NCBI GenBank assembly: GCA_052144935.1 | Contig: JBKQPR010000157.1 | Location: forward strand, 1-48,718 | DNA from: JOPF133 sp052144935 | GTDB taxonomy: Bacteria; Acidobacteriota; Terriglobia; Bryobacterales; Bryobacteraceae | Length of the DNA stretch: 48,718 nt | Direction of reading: 5' to 3' | The notes under the pieces: generated by a model | Seen by the model: the letters and a program-made list of their open reading frames with translations, nothing else | Database searches by the model: none | Told to the model about the DNA's origin: nothing | Translations under genes and position numbers: made by a program | Part shown: piece by piece, positions 16,628 to 24,416 of the stretch | Position numbering within the stretch: position 1 is the stretch's first letter | How the letters are laid out: each line of letters starts with the position of its first letter

Positions 16628-18220
16628 TCACTGCTTGCCGAAATGCGTTTGGGCCAGCATCCAGGTGTTCGGGTCGAGTTCCACTGAGGCCGGTTCCCGG
16701 TCGCAGGCAGTTTCAAAGTGTTGCCGCTTCCCGGTCATTTGGAAGGTTGCGATTTTCGGCGGAGCCCCCGCGGCCGCGAAGGCAATTTCCAGGGGCAGGC
16801 GGAAGGCTTCGCCGGCCTGCGTCTGGGTCAACTCGATTTCGATCTTGCGGCTGGCGGAGCTGTATTTCCATCCGCCGTCCAGGGCCGGCGAACCCGCGCG
16901 GTACATCCATTGTTGGAAGAACCAGCCGAGGTCCGAGCCCGACACCTCTTCCATCACCTTGCGGAAATCGGCGGTGGAGGCGTTGCCGTCGCGAAAACGG
17001 CGATAGTATTCGCGGATGCCGGCCCAGAATTTTTCGGTGCCTACCTGGCCGCGCAACAGGTGCAGCGCCCAGGCCCCCTTCTGGTACACGATTTGGTTGG
17101 GGATGCCCTTCCACGGCTTGTCTTGCACCACGGCCACGCCGGGGAGCCGGATCTCGGCCGAGAGCACCGCCGTGCGGCTGCGCTTCAGCCCGGCTACGAA
17201 AGCCTCGCGGCCTTCGTAGTGCTCGCTGGTGAGCAGCGCGAAGTAAGTAGCAAAGCCTTCACTCAGCCACACGTCGTCCCAATCGCTCTCGGTCACCGAA
17301 TCGCCGAACCACTGGTGCGCGGTCTCATGCGCCACCAGGCCCCACGCGGGACGGCCGGTCACCGCGCGCTCGCCGAAAAAAATGGCGCTGGCGTGCTCCA
17401 TGCCGCCGCCCATGCCAGCCGCTTCCACGGCAGCCAGCTTCTCGTAGGGGTAGGGACCGATGCGGTCGCTGTAGAACTCGATAGCCCGCCGCAAAGGCTG
17501 CTCGAAGGCGACGGTGCCGGCGTCGCGATCCTGGTAGAACAGCCAGCTCTGGAGCGGCACGCCCGCGGCCCGGCCAAAGTTCCGCGAGGCGAACTGCGCC
17601 ACGCCGATGTTGTTCAGCCATGTGGCGATGGGCACGGATTGCTTCCAGTGCGTGGTGCGCCGCCCGTCGCCCAGGTCGATCTGCTCCAGCAAAAGTCCGT
17701 TGGCCACCACCTGGTATTTGGCCGGCGCGGTGACGATGAATTCGCTGGTGGCTTTGTCGTAAGGGTGGTCGATGGTGGGCAGCCACTGCCGCGCATTATC
17801 GGGCCAGTTGACGCTGAAGAAGACGCGGTCGCCGAATTTGTTGGCGATCGTCTTCAGGCCGCCGCCGGGGGTTCCGTGGTACTTCACGGTGAACGCGCGG
17901 ATCTCGCCGGCTTTGGCCGCCGGGAATGTCAAGCGCAAGCGGTCGGCCTGGTGCTGGTAGCGGACCGCGCCGCCATCGCTGGTCACCTCGGTAACGGTCA
18001 TGCCTTTGCCGTTGGCGGCGGAGGTGAGATCGAGAGCCGCCTCGGTAACGCCGTCCTTGACGAACTTCAACACCGCGGTGGTTTCGCCCGCGATCTCGCT
18101 CGACGCATCGCTCAGAGTGACGCGAAAGATATAGTGCTGCGCATCGACGGCCGGCTGCCGCGGATAGGAATCGGCGGCCACGAGGCGCACGCAGAGCGCC
18201 GCCAGCAGAAGCGATTTCAT
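16628..18220 (-). CDS. M1 family zinc aminopeptidase (short form)
   Basis: A 530-residue secreted gluzincin aminopeptidase. A signal peptide (MKSLLLAALCVRLVAADS) is followed by an N-terminal beta domain. The exopeptidase motif is GGGMEHAS (271-278), and the zinc site HETAHQW lies at 298-304 with the third ligand Glu321 in WLSEGFATYF. The proposed catalytic Tyr region (IVYQKGAWALHLLRGQVG) is present. It removes N-terminal residues from peptides. At 530 residues it lacks the large C-terminal helical domain of PepN/ERAP enzymes, as do many bacterial leukotriene-A4-hydrolase-like forms. It sits 166 bases downstream of the OPT transporter on the same strand; together they could serve extracellular peptide use. 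Confidence 0.88.
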   Translation of the reverse strand: MKSLLLAALCVRLVAADSYPRQPAVDAQHYIFRVTLSDASSEIAGETTAVLKFVKDGVTEAALDLTSAANGKGMTVTEVTSDGGAVRYQHQADRLRLTFPAAKAGEIRAFTVKYHGTPGGGLKTIANKFGDRVFFSVNWPDNARQWLPTIDHPYDKATSEFIVTAPAKYQVVANGLLLEQIDLGDGRRTTHWKQSVPIATWLNNIGVAQFASRNFGRAAGVPLQSWLFYQDRDAGTVAFEQPLRRAIEFYSDRIGPYPYEKLAAVEAAGMGGGMEHASAIFFGERAVTGRPAWGLVAHETAHQWFGDSVTESDWDDVWLSEGFATYFALLTSEHYEGREAFVAGLKRSRTAVLSAEIRLPGVAVVQDKPWKGIPNQIVYQKGAWALHLLRGQVGTEKFWAGIREYYRRFRDGNASTADFRKVMEEVSGSDLGWFFQQWMYRAGSPALDGGWKYSSASRKIEIELTQTQAGEAFRLPLEIAFAAAGAPPKIATFQMTGKRQHFETACDREPASVELDPNTWMLAQTHFGKQ

Positions 18221-18295
18221 TCACCCACTATACTCGAAGCGCACCGGTTGCCTGCACATGCCTACATGAGGGTGCTCGCCCGGAGCGGTGGTTCG

Positions 18296-18313
18296 CCGTC
18301 CCTATGCGGACGG
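18296..18313. terminator. Short hairpin downstream of the OPT transporter gene
   Basis: CCGTCC-CTATGC-GGACGG is a perfect 6-bp stem in the gap between the OPT and M1 genes (both minus strand). There is no clear U-tract, so termination is uncertain. Confidence 0.3.
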
Positions 18314-18322
18314 TGGGCAGGT

Positions 18323-18343
18323 GGGGCGCCCTCTGGGCCCGCC
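18323..18343 (+). repeat. 21-bp GGGGYGCCC-NNN-GGGCCC motif, copy 2
   Basis: Reads GGGGCGCCC TCT GGGCCC GCC, in the non-coding gap after the OPT transporter gene. Confidence 0.6.
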
Positions 18344-18386
18344 GCCGCCAACGCCCTTTCGCGACCGCATCCCACGTGGGCACGCT

Positions 18387-20462
18387 CTACATGATCGCCG
18401 CGGGAGGGGCCGGTTCGTTGGGGTCGCCGGCGTTCTTCATGGGCACCTTGACGAGCGCCCATGCAATCAGAGCCATGACCACGATGCCCGCGAGGTAGGA
18501 CGGCTCCTTGAACACCTCCGGCAACTTCCAGTCCTCGAACTTGAAGGTCGCCGTGACCAGGCCCGCCAGCGCTTCGCCGGCGATCAGCCCGGACGCCACC
18601 AGCACGCCCACGTTTTCTACGCGCGCGCTCTGGGCCTCATTGCAGCCGGCCCGCCGGCGCCTCGTATCGGTGAACCAGCGGATCATGCCGCCCACGAAGA
18701 TCGCGGATGTGGTGGCGATCGGCAGGTACATCCCGATGGCCACCAGCATGGGGCTCTTCACCCGGAACATGATCATGGCGAGGCCCATCAGGATGCCCGT
18801 AATCACCAGCGGCCACGCCATATCGCCGCCCACGATGCCCTGAGCGAGCGATGCCATCAGTCCGGCCTGCGGCGCGGAGAGTCCCTTGTCGCCGAACCCG
18901 CTGCCGCCCGAATTGATGTTGCCCTGATACAGAATCATCAGCGGGAAATACATCACTACGCTGGCCACCACCACGGCGATCAATTCGGCGATCTGGATGG
19001 TGCGCGGCGTGCCGCCCAGAATGTACCCGACTTTGAAATCCTGCAGCAGCTCGCCGGCCACGGCGGAAGACACGCACACCACCGCCGCCACTCCCAGGAC
19101 GGCCACCACGCCGCTCGCGCCCGAGACGCCCATGGTAACCATCAGGAGGGCCGCGATCACCAGCGTGGAAAGAGTAAGGCCCGAAATCGGGTTGTTCGAG
19201 GAGCCAATCACACCCACCAGGTAACCCGATACGGTGGCAAAGAAGAAGCCCACGATCAGCATCACCAGCGCCGCCGCGATGCCGCCAGTTACCAGCCCGG
19301 AGAGATAGACGTAGAGCACACACATGAGGACGAAGGTCACGCCGATCAGCGCGAAGACGGTCTTGGAGCTCATGTACCGTTCCGTCCGGCCCACAGATTC
19401 CGGTGGCGGCCCTCCGCCGCGCAGCTCGGCGACGGCTTTTGCGAGGCCCGCTATCAGGTTCTTGCGCATGCGGAACAGCGTGTAGCAGGTGCCTACCATC
19501 ATCCCGCCCACGGCGATGGGCCGCACAATGTACCGCCACACGGCATTGGCCAGGCCGAGCCAGCTCTCGTTCTGGTTGGCGCCCGCCGGAACGTAGTTCT
19601 GTAACTGCGGGCCGAGGAAAAAGATCAGCAGGGGGATCAGGAGTCCCCACGCGATGACGCTGCCTGAAAAGTTGAGCGCCGCCAGCTCCGGCCCGATAAT
19701 GTAGCCGACGCCAATCAGAGCCGGGCTCACGCTGGGGGCCGCGCAGGTGGAGACGCCGCCCGCGCCCAGCACCTGGTTGGTATTCATCCCGCCCAGCCGC
19801 AGCTTGCTCTGGCCGAGTTGCCCTACGCTGAAGAAGAAATCCTTGTCCGGCGCGAACAGGTTGAATACGCCGCCCAGATACACCAGGGCGCCGAAGCCGA
19901 TGTTGTAGAAAAGATACTTGGCGGCGCGGGCGCCGGCCTGTCCGGCCTTATGGATTTCCGAAGCGGCCAGAGATTCCGGAAAGGGCAGCTCCGGATCTTC
20001 CACCATCACGCGCCGGATGAGCGAGACGAACAGCACGCCCAAAACCGAACCGACCAGCATGAGCGCGGTGGATTTCAAATAGTTCGGATCGGCGGCCAGC
20101 GCCCACAAGCGTCCAAAGAATCCCAGGTCTTTCGAGATGACCGGCGGGGTCCAGACGTGCGCCAGGTAAAACGCGGGCAGCGTGAAGACCGCGCCGGCGG
20201 CCACCGATTCGCCGATAGAGCCGGCGGTGCGCGCGATATTCTCTTCCAGGATGGAGCCTTTGCCCAGCCGCAGCACGGCCATGCCGATCACGGCGGCCGG
20301 ATAAGTGGCGGCGATGGTCTGGCCGGCGCGCAGGCCCAGATAGGCATTGGCCGCTCCCAGAACCGCGGTCATCACTAGGCCCAGCAGGATGGCCCGCCAG
20401 GTGAACTCCTTCATCTTCATGTTCTCCGGCACAAACGGCCGGTGTTGTTGGGGGGGCGTCAT
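18387..20462 (-). CDS. OPT family oligopeptide/metal-chelate transporter
   Basis: A 691-residue polytopic membrane protein with about 14-16 hydrophobic segments. The first helix region (FTWRAILLGLVMTAVLGAAN, then AYLGLRAGQTIAA) and the later segments VIGSSNNPISGLTLSTL and QDFKVGYILGGTPRTIQ match the OPT/YSL family. Members import small peptides or metal complexes using the proton gradient. The substrate cannot be told from sequence. Its ATG overlaps the stop of yqeY by three bases (ATGA arrangement), so it is translated from the same transcript. The downstream M1 aminopeptidase makes peptide uptake a reasonable inference. Confidence 0.88.
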   Translation of the reverse strand: MTPPQQHRPFVPENMKMKEFTWRAILLGLVMTAVLGAANAYLGLRAGQTIAATYPAAVIGMAVLRLGKGSILEENIARTAGSIGESVAAGAVFTLPAFYLAHVWTPPVISKDLGFFGRLWALAADPNYLKSTALMLVGSVLGVLFVSLIRRVMVEDPELPFPESLAASEIHKAGQAGARAAKYLFYNIGFGALVYLGGVFNLFAPDKDFFFSVGQLGQSKLRLGGMNTNQVLGAGGVSTCAAPSVSPALIGVGYIIGPELAALNFSGSVIAWGLLIPLLIFFLGPQLQNYVPAGANQNESWLGLANAVWRYIVRPIAVGGMMVGTCYTLFRMRKNLIAGLAKAVAELRGGGPPPESVGRTERYMSSKTVFALIGVTFVLMCVLYVYLSGLVTGGIAAALVMLIVGFFFATVSGYLVGVIGSSNNPISGLTLSTLVIAALLMVTMGVSGASGVVAVLGVAAVVCVSSAVAGELLQDFKVGYILGGTPRTIQIAELIAVVVASVVMYFPLMILYQGNINSGGSGFGDKGLSAPQAGLMASLAQGIVGGDMAWPLVITGILMGLAMIMFRVKSPMLVAIGMYLPIATTSAIFVGGMIRWFTDTRRRRAGCNEAQSARVENVGVLVASGLIAGEALAGLVTATFKFEDWKLPEVFKEPSYLAGIVVMALIAWALVKVPMKNAGDPNEPAPPAAIM

Positions 20463-20905
20463 GAAAGCCTGGACCTCACCTTTTCGCTCAACGCTTTTCC
20501 GTCCACGGTTTTGCCTTTGAGTTTGGCCTGCGCGGCCTTCATCACCACGCCCATCTGCTTGAGGGAACTGACGCCCGTTTCCGCCAGGGCCTCGGCGATG
20601 GCGGTTTCGATTTCGGCTTCGCCGGCGGCGGCCGGCAAATACGATTCGACGATCACGCGCTCGGCCTCCTCTTTATCGGCCTGCTCGTGGCGTCCCGCCT
20701 GGCGGAACGCCGTGGCGGCCTCGATGCGCTGCTTGATCAGCGACTTCAATACCTGCATTTCGGCCGCTTCGTCGAGCGGCTTGGGCGAATCCACCTTCTG
20801 CTTCATGAGCGCGGCTTTGATCAGCCGGAGCGTGGGGAGACGGGCCTCTTCGCGGCCTTTCATGGCCGCGACCATATCCTTCTGCACCTGGTCGATAAGG
20901 GGCAT
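20459..20905 (-). CDS. yqeY: GatB/YqeY domain protein
   Basis: A 148-residue protein matching stand-alone GatB/YqeY: LIDQVQKDMVAAMKGREEAR, LPTLRLIKAALMKQKVDSPK, a middle helix with IKQRIEAATAFRQAGR, then the C-terminal VSSLKQMGVVMKAAQAKLKG with the final LSEKVRSRLS. Its domain resembles the tail of the GatB amidotransferase subunit and may bind tRNA; the exact role is unclear. Start at 20905: the conserved N-terminus begins there. The frame stays open another 155 codons upstream, but that extension is only the GC-rich tandem array, whose period is not a multiple of three. It overlaps the OPT gene start. Confidence 0.87.
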   Translation of the reverse strand: MPLIDQVQKDMVAAMKGREEARLPTLRLIKAALMKQKVDSPKPLDEAAEMQVLKSLIKQRIEAATAFRQAGRHEQADKEEAERVIVESYLPAAAGEAEIETAIAEALAETGVSSLKQMGVVMKAAQAKLKGKTVDGKALSEKVRSRLS

Positions 20906-20952
20906 GATGAATGCTAATCTAGAACACCGGCAACGCGCAACCCGATCCGGCG

Positions 20953-21400
20953 CGGGGGGCGCGGGCCGCTTGGAGGCCGGGCGGCGCGGGCCGCAGGCGC
21001 GGGCGGGCCGCTGGAAGCCGGGTTGCCGCGGGGCACCCGGCGCTTGCTCACGGGGACCTGCCGGTTCGGGCCGGGGTGCGCGGGCGGGCCGCTTGGAGGC
21101 CGGGTTGCCGCGGGGCACCCGGCGCTTGCTCACGGGGGCCTGCCGGTTCGGGCCGCAGGCGCGGGCGGGCCGCTGGAGAGCGGGTTGCCGCGGAGAACTT
21201 GGCACTTGCCCACCGGCCGGGCGGTCCGGGCCGCAGGCGCGGGCGGACCGCTGGAGGCCGGGTTGCCGCGGAGAACTTGGCCCTTGCCCACCGGCCTGCC
21301 GGTTCGGGTCGGAGTGCGCGGGCGGGCCGCCGGAGAGCGGGTTGCCGCGGAGAACTTGGCGGTTGCCCACCGGCCCGCCGGGCCGGGCCGGTCCCGACTG
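20953..21400. repeat. Tandem array, ~80-bp unit, five clear copies
   Basis: GGTTGCCGCGG recurs at 21021, 21103, 21183, 21261 and 21340 (spacings 82, 80, 78 and 79 bp), with a degenerate unit near 20953-21000. Two subtypes exist: units 1-2 continue GGCACCCGGCGCTTGCTCAC, while units 3-5 continue AGAACTTGGC-CTTGCCCACC. Since the spacings are not multiples of three, the array is non-coding despite open frames. It lies between divergent yqeY and the bc operon. There are no equal spacers, so it is not a CRISPR. Confidence 0.8.
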
Positions 21401-21504
21401 GCAGCTTCGGCGCCCTTTTTCGAACTTTCAGGTATCTATATCAAAATCCGCGTCGGGATCCGCGGCGCGGTTTACAACCGTTTCGGAGCCTATTGGGCCC
21501 AAAC

Positions 21505-21534
21505 TTGCCACCCCCCAAACTGGTGTAATATAGT
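21505..21534 (+). promoter_or_regulatory. Candidate promoter of the cytochrome bc operon
   Basis: TTGCCA (21505-21510), 18 bases, TATAGT (21529-21534); TAATAT at 21526 is an alternative -10. This would give a leader of about 225 bases before the Rieske gene; I see no obvious riboswitch in that leader. Confidence 0.35.
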
Positions 21535-21764
21535 CGCTGGAACCAAGCGAAACACAGAGATTCCGGGATGCAGGCGTGAGGACCCGTGAGAGGACAGGCC
21601 CCGAAACTTCAGCTTCATTGCAGGCCATTCTTTTAGTCGTTATGGGCTTGGCCGTTTAACTGGCGGCCGGTCGTCTCACCCCGGTTCAGCAGCGTGTGGT
21701 CCGTGGCTCTGCCTTCGCTTGGCGCTCATTGGGAAACGGCCGGATTTCCGGTCCTGGGGACACG

Positions 21765-22361
21765 ATGGCGAAATCAACGTTAGAGCCTGCGGGGCCTGCC
21801 GAGGCCCCGCCGAAAGCGAAGCCGTCTCTGCCAGAGGCGCTCAAGAATATTCTCTCCAAAGACGAAGGCACGGACGAAGGGAAGGCCATCGCCCGCCGCC
21901 GTAAGTTTGTGATGGCAGCGGTGTTAGGGACGCTGGTCGTCAACCTTCTGATGTTCCTGCGGTTCTTCTTTCCGCGCGCCCTTTACGAACCCAAAACCAA
22001 GTTTCGCATCGGCTATCCGGCGGATTTCGGTTTTGGCGTGGACACCAAATTTCAAAACCAGTACCGTATCTGGGTGGTGCGCAACACCGAGGGCATTTTC
22101 GTGATCTCGGCGATCTGCACTCATCTGGGCTGCACGCCCGACTGGAAGCCCAGCGAAAACAAGTTCAAATGCCCGTGCCACGGCAGCGGCTACGACCCCG
22201 AGGGCGTCAATTTCGAAGGTCCGGCGCCGCGGCCCATGGATCGCGCGCACGTGGAGTTGGATCCCCAAGGCCAGATCGTGGTGGACCTGAGCCACCTGTA
22301 CTCCTGGCCCAAGGGCGAGCGGTCTCAATTCGGCGACCCGGGCGCGATCCTTCGGGTGTGA
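21765..22361 (+). CDS. Rieske [2Fe-2S] protein of a bc-type complex
   Basis: A 198-residue subunit that carries electrons from quinol to a c-type cytochrome or copper protein. A cytosolic N-terminal arm is followed by one membrane helix (residues ~48-69, FVMAAVLGTLVVNLLMFLRF) and an outward-facing Rieske domain. Cluster motifs: CTHLGC (118-123) and CPCHGSGY (136-143). Cys118, His120, Cys136 and His139 are the expected ligands, and Cys123-Cys138 the stabilising disulfide. ATG 21765 was chosen over an upstream in-frame start because the arm begins normally there and GGGGA precedes it. It is the first gene of a run of eleven co-directional genes; cytochrome b follows after nine bases. Confidence 0.93.
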   Translation: MAKSTLEPAGPAEAPPKAKPSLPEALKNILSKDEGTDEGKAIARRRKFVMAAVLGTLVVNLLMFLRFFFPRALYEPKTKFRIGYPADFGFGVDTKFQNQYRIWVVRNTEGIFVISAICTHLGCTPDWKPSENKFKCPCHGSGYDPEGVNFEGPAPRPMDRAHVELDPQGQIVVDLSHLYSWPKGERSQFGDPGAILRV

Positions 22362-22370
22362 GGTCTCATT

Positions 22371-23357
22371 ATGGCGGAAACTAACGGACACAACGACGGC
22401 AAGCCCGTTGGGGCGCCCACCGGGCCCGGATCTGGGTCCGGCGACGGGCCGGGCGGCGGAAACGGAAGCGGTGGGGGGCCATCTGGGCCCGGCGGCAAGG
22501 TGGCCGCCCTGGTGGCCAGCGCCAAAGCCACCCAGGCGCGCGCGGTGGAGGAAATCAAGGAGACCATCAAGGCTCCGGAAAAGACCGAAGTCTGGAAGTC
22601 GGTGCTGCGCGTCAAGCACGACGAAACCCCGCGCAGCCGCGCGCTGGGCGTGCTCTCCAACGTTTTCCTGCACCTGCATCCGGCCAAGGTCAACCGCGAC
22701 GCGGTGGCCTACAACTACACCTGGGGCATGGGCGGCATGACGTTCTACGTCTACATCACGCTGGTGTTCACGGGGACGCTGCTGATGTTTTACTATCATC
22801 CCTCGAAAGTGTTGGCCTTCCGCGATATTTTGTATCTCGAAAGCGACGTGCCGTTCGGCAAGCTGCTGCGCAACATGCACCGCTGGGGCGCCCACCTGAT
22901 GGTCATCATGGTGGAGCTGCACATGTTCCGGGTCTTCCTGACCGGATCGTACAAAAAGCCGCGCGAGTTCAACTGGGTGGTGGGCGTGCTGCTGCTGGTG
23001 CTCACGCTGCTGCTCAGCTTCACCGGCTACCTGCTGCCCGACGACCAGCTCGGCTTCTGGGCGGTCACGGTGGGCACCAACATGGCGCGCGCCACGCCGC
23101 TTCTGGGCCACGCCGGTCCGTTCGGAGCGCAACTAGGCATGACGCCCTTCAACGACGTGCGGTTCGGTCTGCTGGGCGGCTCGATTGTGGATTCCAACGC
23201 CCTGCTGCGCGCCTACATCTGGCACTGCGTGGCGATTCCGATCATCGCCTCGGCGTTCATGGTGGTGCATTTCTGGCGCGTCCGCAAGGACGGCGGCATC
23301 TCCGGCCCGGCCCCGGTGGTGCTGGAGAGCGAGATTAAGGAGCCTAGGAAAGTATGA
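22371..23357 (+). CDS. petB: Cytochrome b6-type subunit with Gly-rich N-terminal extension
   Basis: A 328-residue membrane subunit with two b hemes. Heme ligands are His170/His184 (MHRWGAHLMVIMVELHMF) and His285/His300 (WHCVAIPIIASAFMVVHF). The second pair has 14 residues between, as in b6f-type rather than bc1-type proteins. Helix landmarks include LLLSFTGYLLPDDQLGFWAV. The first ~45 residues are a Gly/Ser/Pro-rich stretch not found in normal cytochrome b6, and at DNA level they contain two copies of the 21-bp GC motif. Residues 46-100 form a charged helix before the conserved LHPAKVNRDAVAYNYTWG. The quinol-oxidising core is completed by the next gene. The gene symbol is by analogy only. Confidence 0.9.
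   Translation: MAETNGHNDGKPVGAPTGPGSGSGDGPGGGNGSGGGPSGPGGKVAALVASAKATQARAVEEIKETIKAPEKTEVWKSVLRVKHDETPRSRALGVLSNVFLHLHPAKVNRDAVAYNYTWGMGGMTFYVYITLVFTGTLLMFYYHPSKVLAFRDILYLESDVPFGKLLRNMHRWGAHLMVIMVELHMFRVFLTGSYKKPREFNWVVGVLLLVLTLLLSFTGYLLPDDQLGFWAVTVGTNMARATPLLGHAGPFGAQLGMTPFNDVRFGLLGGSIVDSNALLRAYIWHCVAIPIIASAFMVVHFWRVRKDGGISGPAPVVLESEIKEPRKV
22410..22430 (+). repeat. 21-bp GGGGYGCCC-NNN-GGGCCC motif, copy 3 (inside cytochrome b gene)
   Basis: GGGGCGCCC ACC GGGCCC GGA, encoding GAPTGPG of the N-terminal extension. A variant copy (GGGGGGCCA TCT GGGCCC GGC) lies at 22473-22493, encoding GGPSGPGG. Confidence 0.65.
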
Positions 23358-23359
23358 TC

Positions 23360-23464
23360 TCACCGCGGAGACGCGGAGTTCGCAGAGGCTACGCAGAGAA
23401 AACCATTTCCTTGTTTTCTTGTTTTCTCCGCGCTTCCTCCGCGCTCTCCGCGTCTCCGCGGTGA
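23360..23464. repeat. GCGGAGACGCGGAG-family imperfect inverted repeat, copy B
   Basis: Left arm TCACCGCGGAGACGCGGAG from 23360; right arm its complement (CTCCGCG...CTCCGCGGTGA) ending at 23464. It fills the whole gap between the two cytochrome b genes and would form a long hairpin in the operon mRNA just before the next start codon. Confidence 0.75.
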
Positions 23465-23480
23465 AAACAGAGGTTCACTT

Positions 23481-24416
23481 ATGGATCTTCATCAACTTTG
23501 GACCATCCTCAGCACCCCGGACAACGTCCCCATCGTGCTGCTGCTGTTTGTCGTTCCGTTCTATGCCTGGTATGGGCTGCGGCAGGCTTTCGCCAACGAT
23601 CGCCTGATCGCACAGCTTGAGGCCGACCCGGCCCTGGCGAAGACCCACTACCGCAAGACCCAGCCTTACAAAGCGGGATGGGCTAAGGAAGTGAGCGTTT
23701 GGCCGTATCTGTTGCGCATCGAGTTTCTGGCGGCCATTATCGTCACGGTCATCCTGATGGTCTGGTCGATTACGCTCAACGCGCCGCTCGAAGAGCCGTC
23801 CAATCCCACGCTCACTATGAATCCGTCCAAGGCGCCCTGGTATTTCCTCGGCCTTCAGGAAATGCTGGTGTACTTCGATCCCTGGATGGCGGGCGTGGTG
23901 ATGCCGTCGCTGATTATCGCCGGCCTGATGGTCATCCCGTATATAGACACGAATCCCCTGGGCAACGGATACTACACCTATAAACAGCGCAAGTTCTCGA
24001 TTCTGACCTTCATTTTCGGTTTCATCGTGCTGTGGGTCTCGATGATCGTGATCGGCACGCTGATCCGGGGGCCTGGATGGATGTGGTTCTGGCCGGGCAC
24101 CACCTGGGATCATAACCGGCTCATCTTCGAGGTGAACCGCGATTTGCCGGACGTCTTCGGCATCACCGGGCGGGTGCCCAAGATCGTCTTCGGCGCGGTC
24201 GTGGTGGGCGCCTATTGCGCGGCGGCCGGCGTGCTGATGCACAAGCTGATCACCAAGACCGCGTTCAACCGCAAGATCTACGCGCGCATGAGCGTGCTGC
24301 AGTACGTCATCATGCAGACGTTTCTGGTCATCATGCTCGCCCTGCCGGTGAAGATCCTGGCCCGGCAGTTGTTCCGCATTAAATACGTTTGGGTCACCCC
24401 CTGGTTCAACATATGA
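23481..24416 (+). CDS. petD: Cytochrome b C-terminal (subunit IV-like) protein with APWY quinol motif
   Basis: A 311-residue membrane protein equivalent to the C-terminal part of cytochrome b/subunit IV, plus extra helices. The Qo-site loop, usually PEWY, reads SKAPWYFLGLQEMLVYFDPW (~residues 118-137), so the usual Glu is replaced; from memory this APWY form is seen in alternative bc complexes of acidobacteria and relatives. About seven hydrophobic helices are visible, including IEFLAAIIVTVILMVWSIT, VVMPSLIIAGLMVIPYI and FGAVVVGAYCAAAGVLM. It starts at ATG 23481, just after inverted repeat B, and its stop overlaps the octaheme cytochrome start (ATGA). The gene symbol is by analogy only. Confidence 0.85.
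   Translation: MDLHQLWTILSTPDNVPIVLLLFVVPFYAWYGLRQAFANDRLIAQLEADPALAKTHYRKTQPYKAGWAKEVSVWPYLLRIEFLAAIIVTVILMVWSITLNAPLEEPSNPTLTMNPSKAPWYFLGLQEMLVYFDPWMAGVVMPSLIIAGLMVIPYIDTNPLGNGYYTYKQRKFSILTFIFGFIVLWVSMIVIGTLIRGPGWMWFWPGTTWDHNRLIFEVNRDLPDVFGITGRVPKIVFGAVVVGAYCAAAGVLMHKLITKTAFNRKIYARMSVLQYVIMQTFLVIMLALPVKILARQLFRIKYVWVTPWFNI

Noticed and set aside
16718..18394. 558-codon plus-strand frame opposite the M1 peptidase
   Set aside because: The minus strand carries the zinc motif HETAHQW and a signal peptide; the plus product has no motif.
20906..21370. 155-codon N-terminal extension of YqeY through the tandem array
   Set aside because: Repeat spacings of 78-82 bp are not all multiples of three, so the array is not maintained as coding; YqeY homology starts at 20905.
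20953..21400. CRISPR array
   Set aside because: The whole ~80-bp unit is repeated, including the stretch that would be a spacer; there are no unique spacers and no cas genes.
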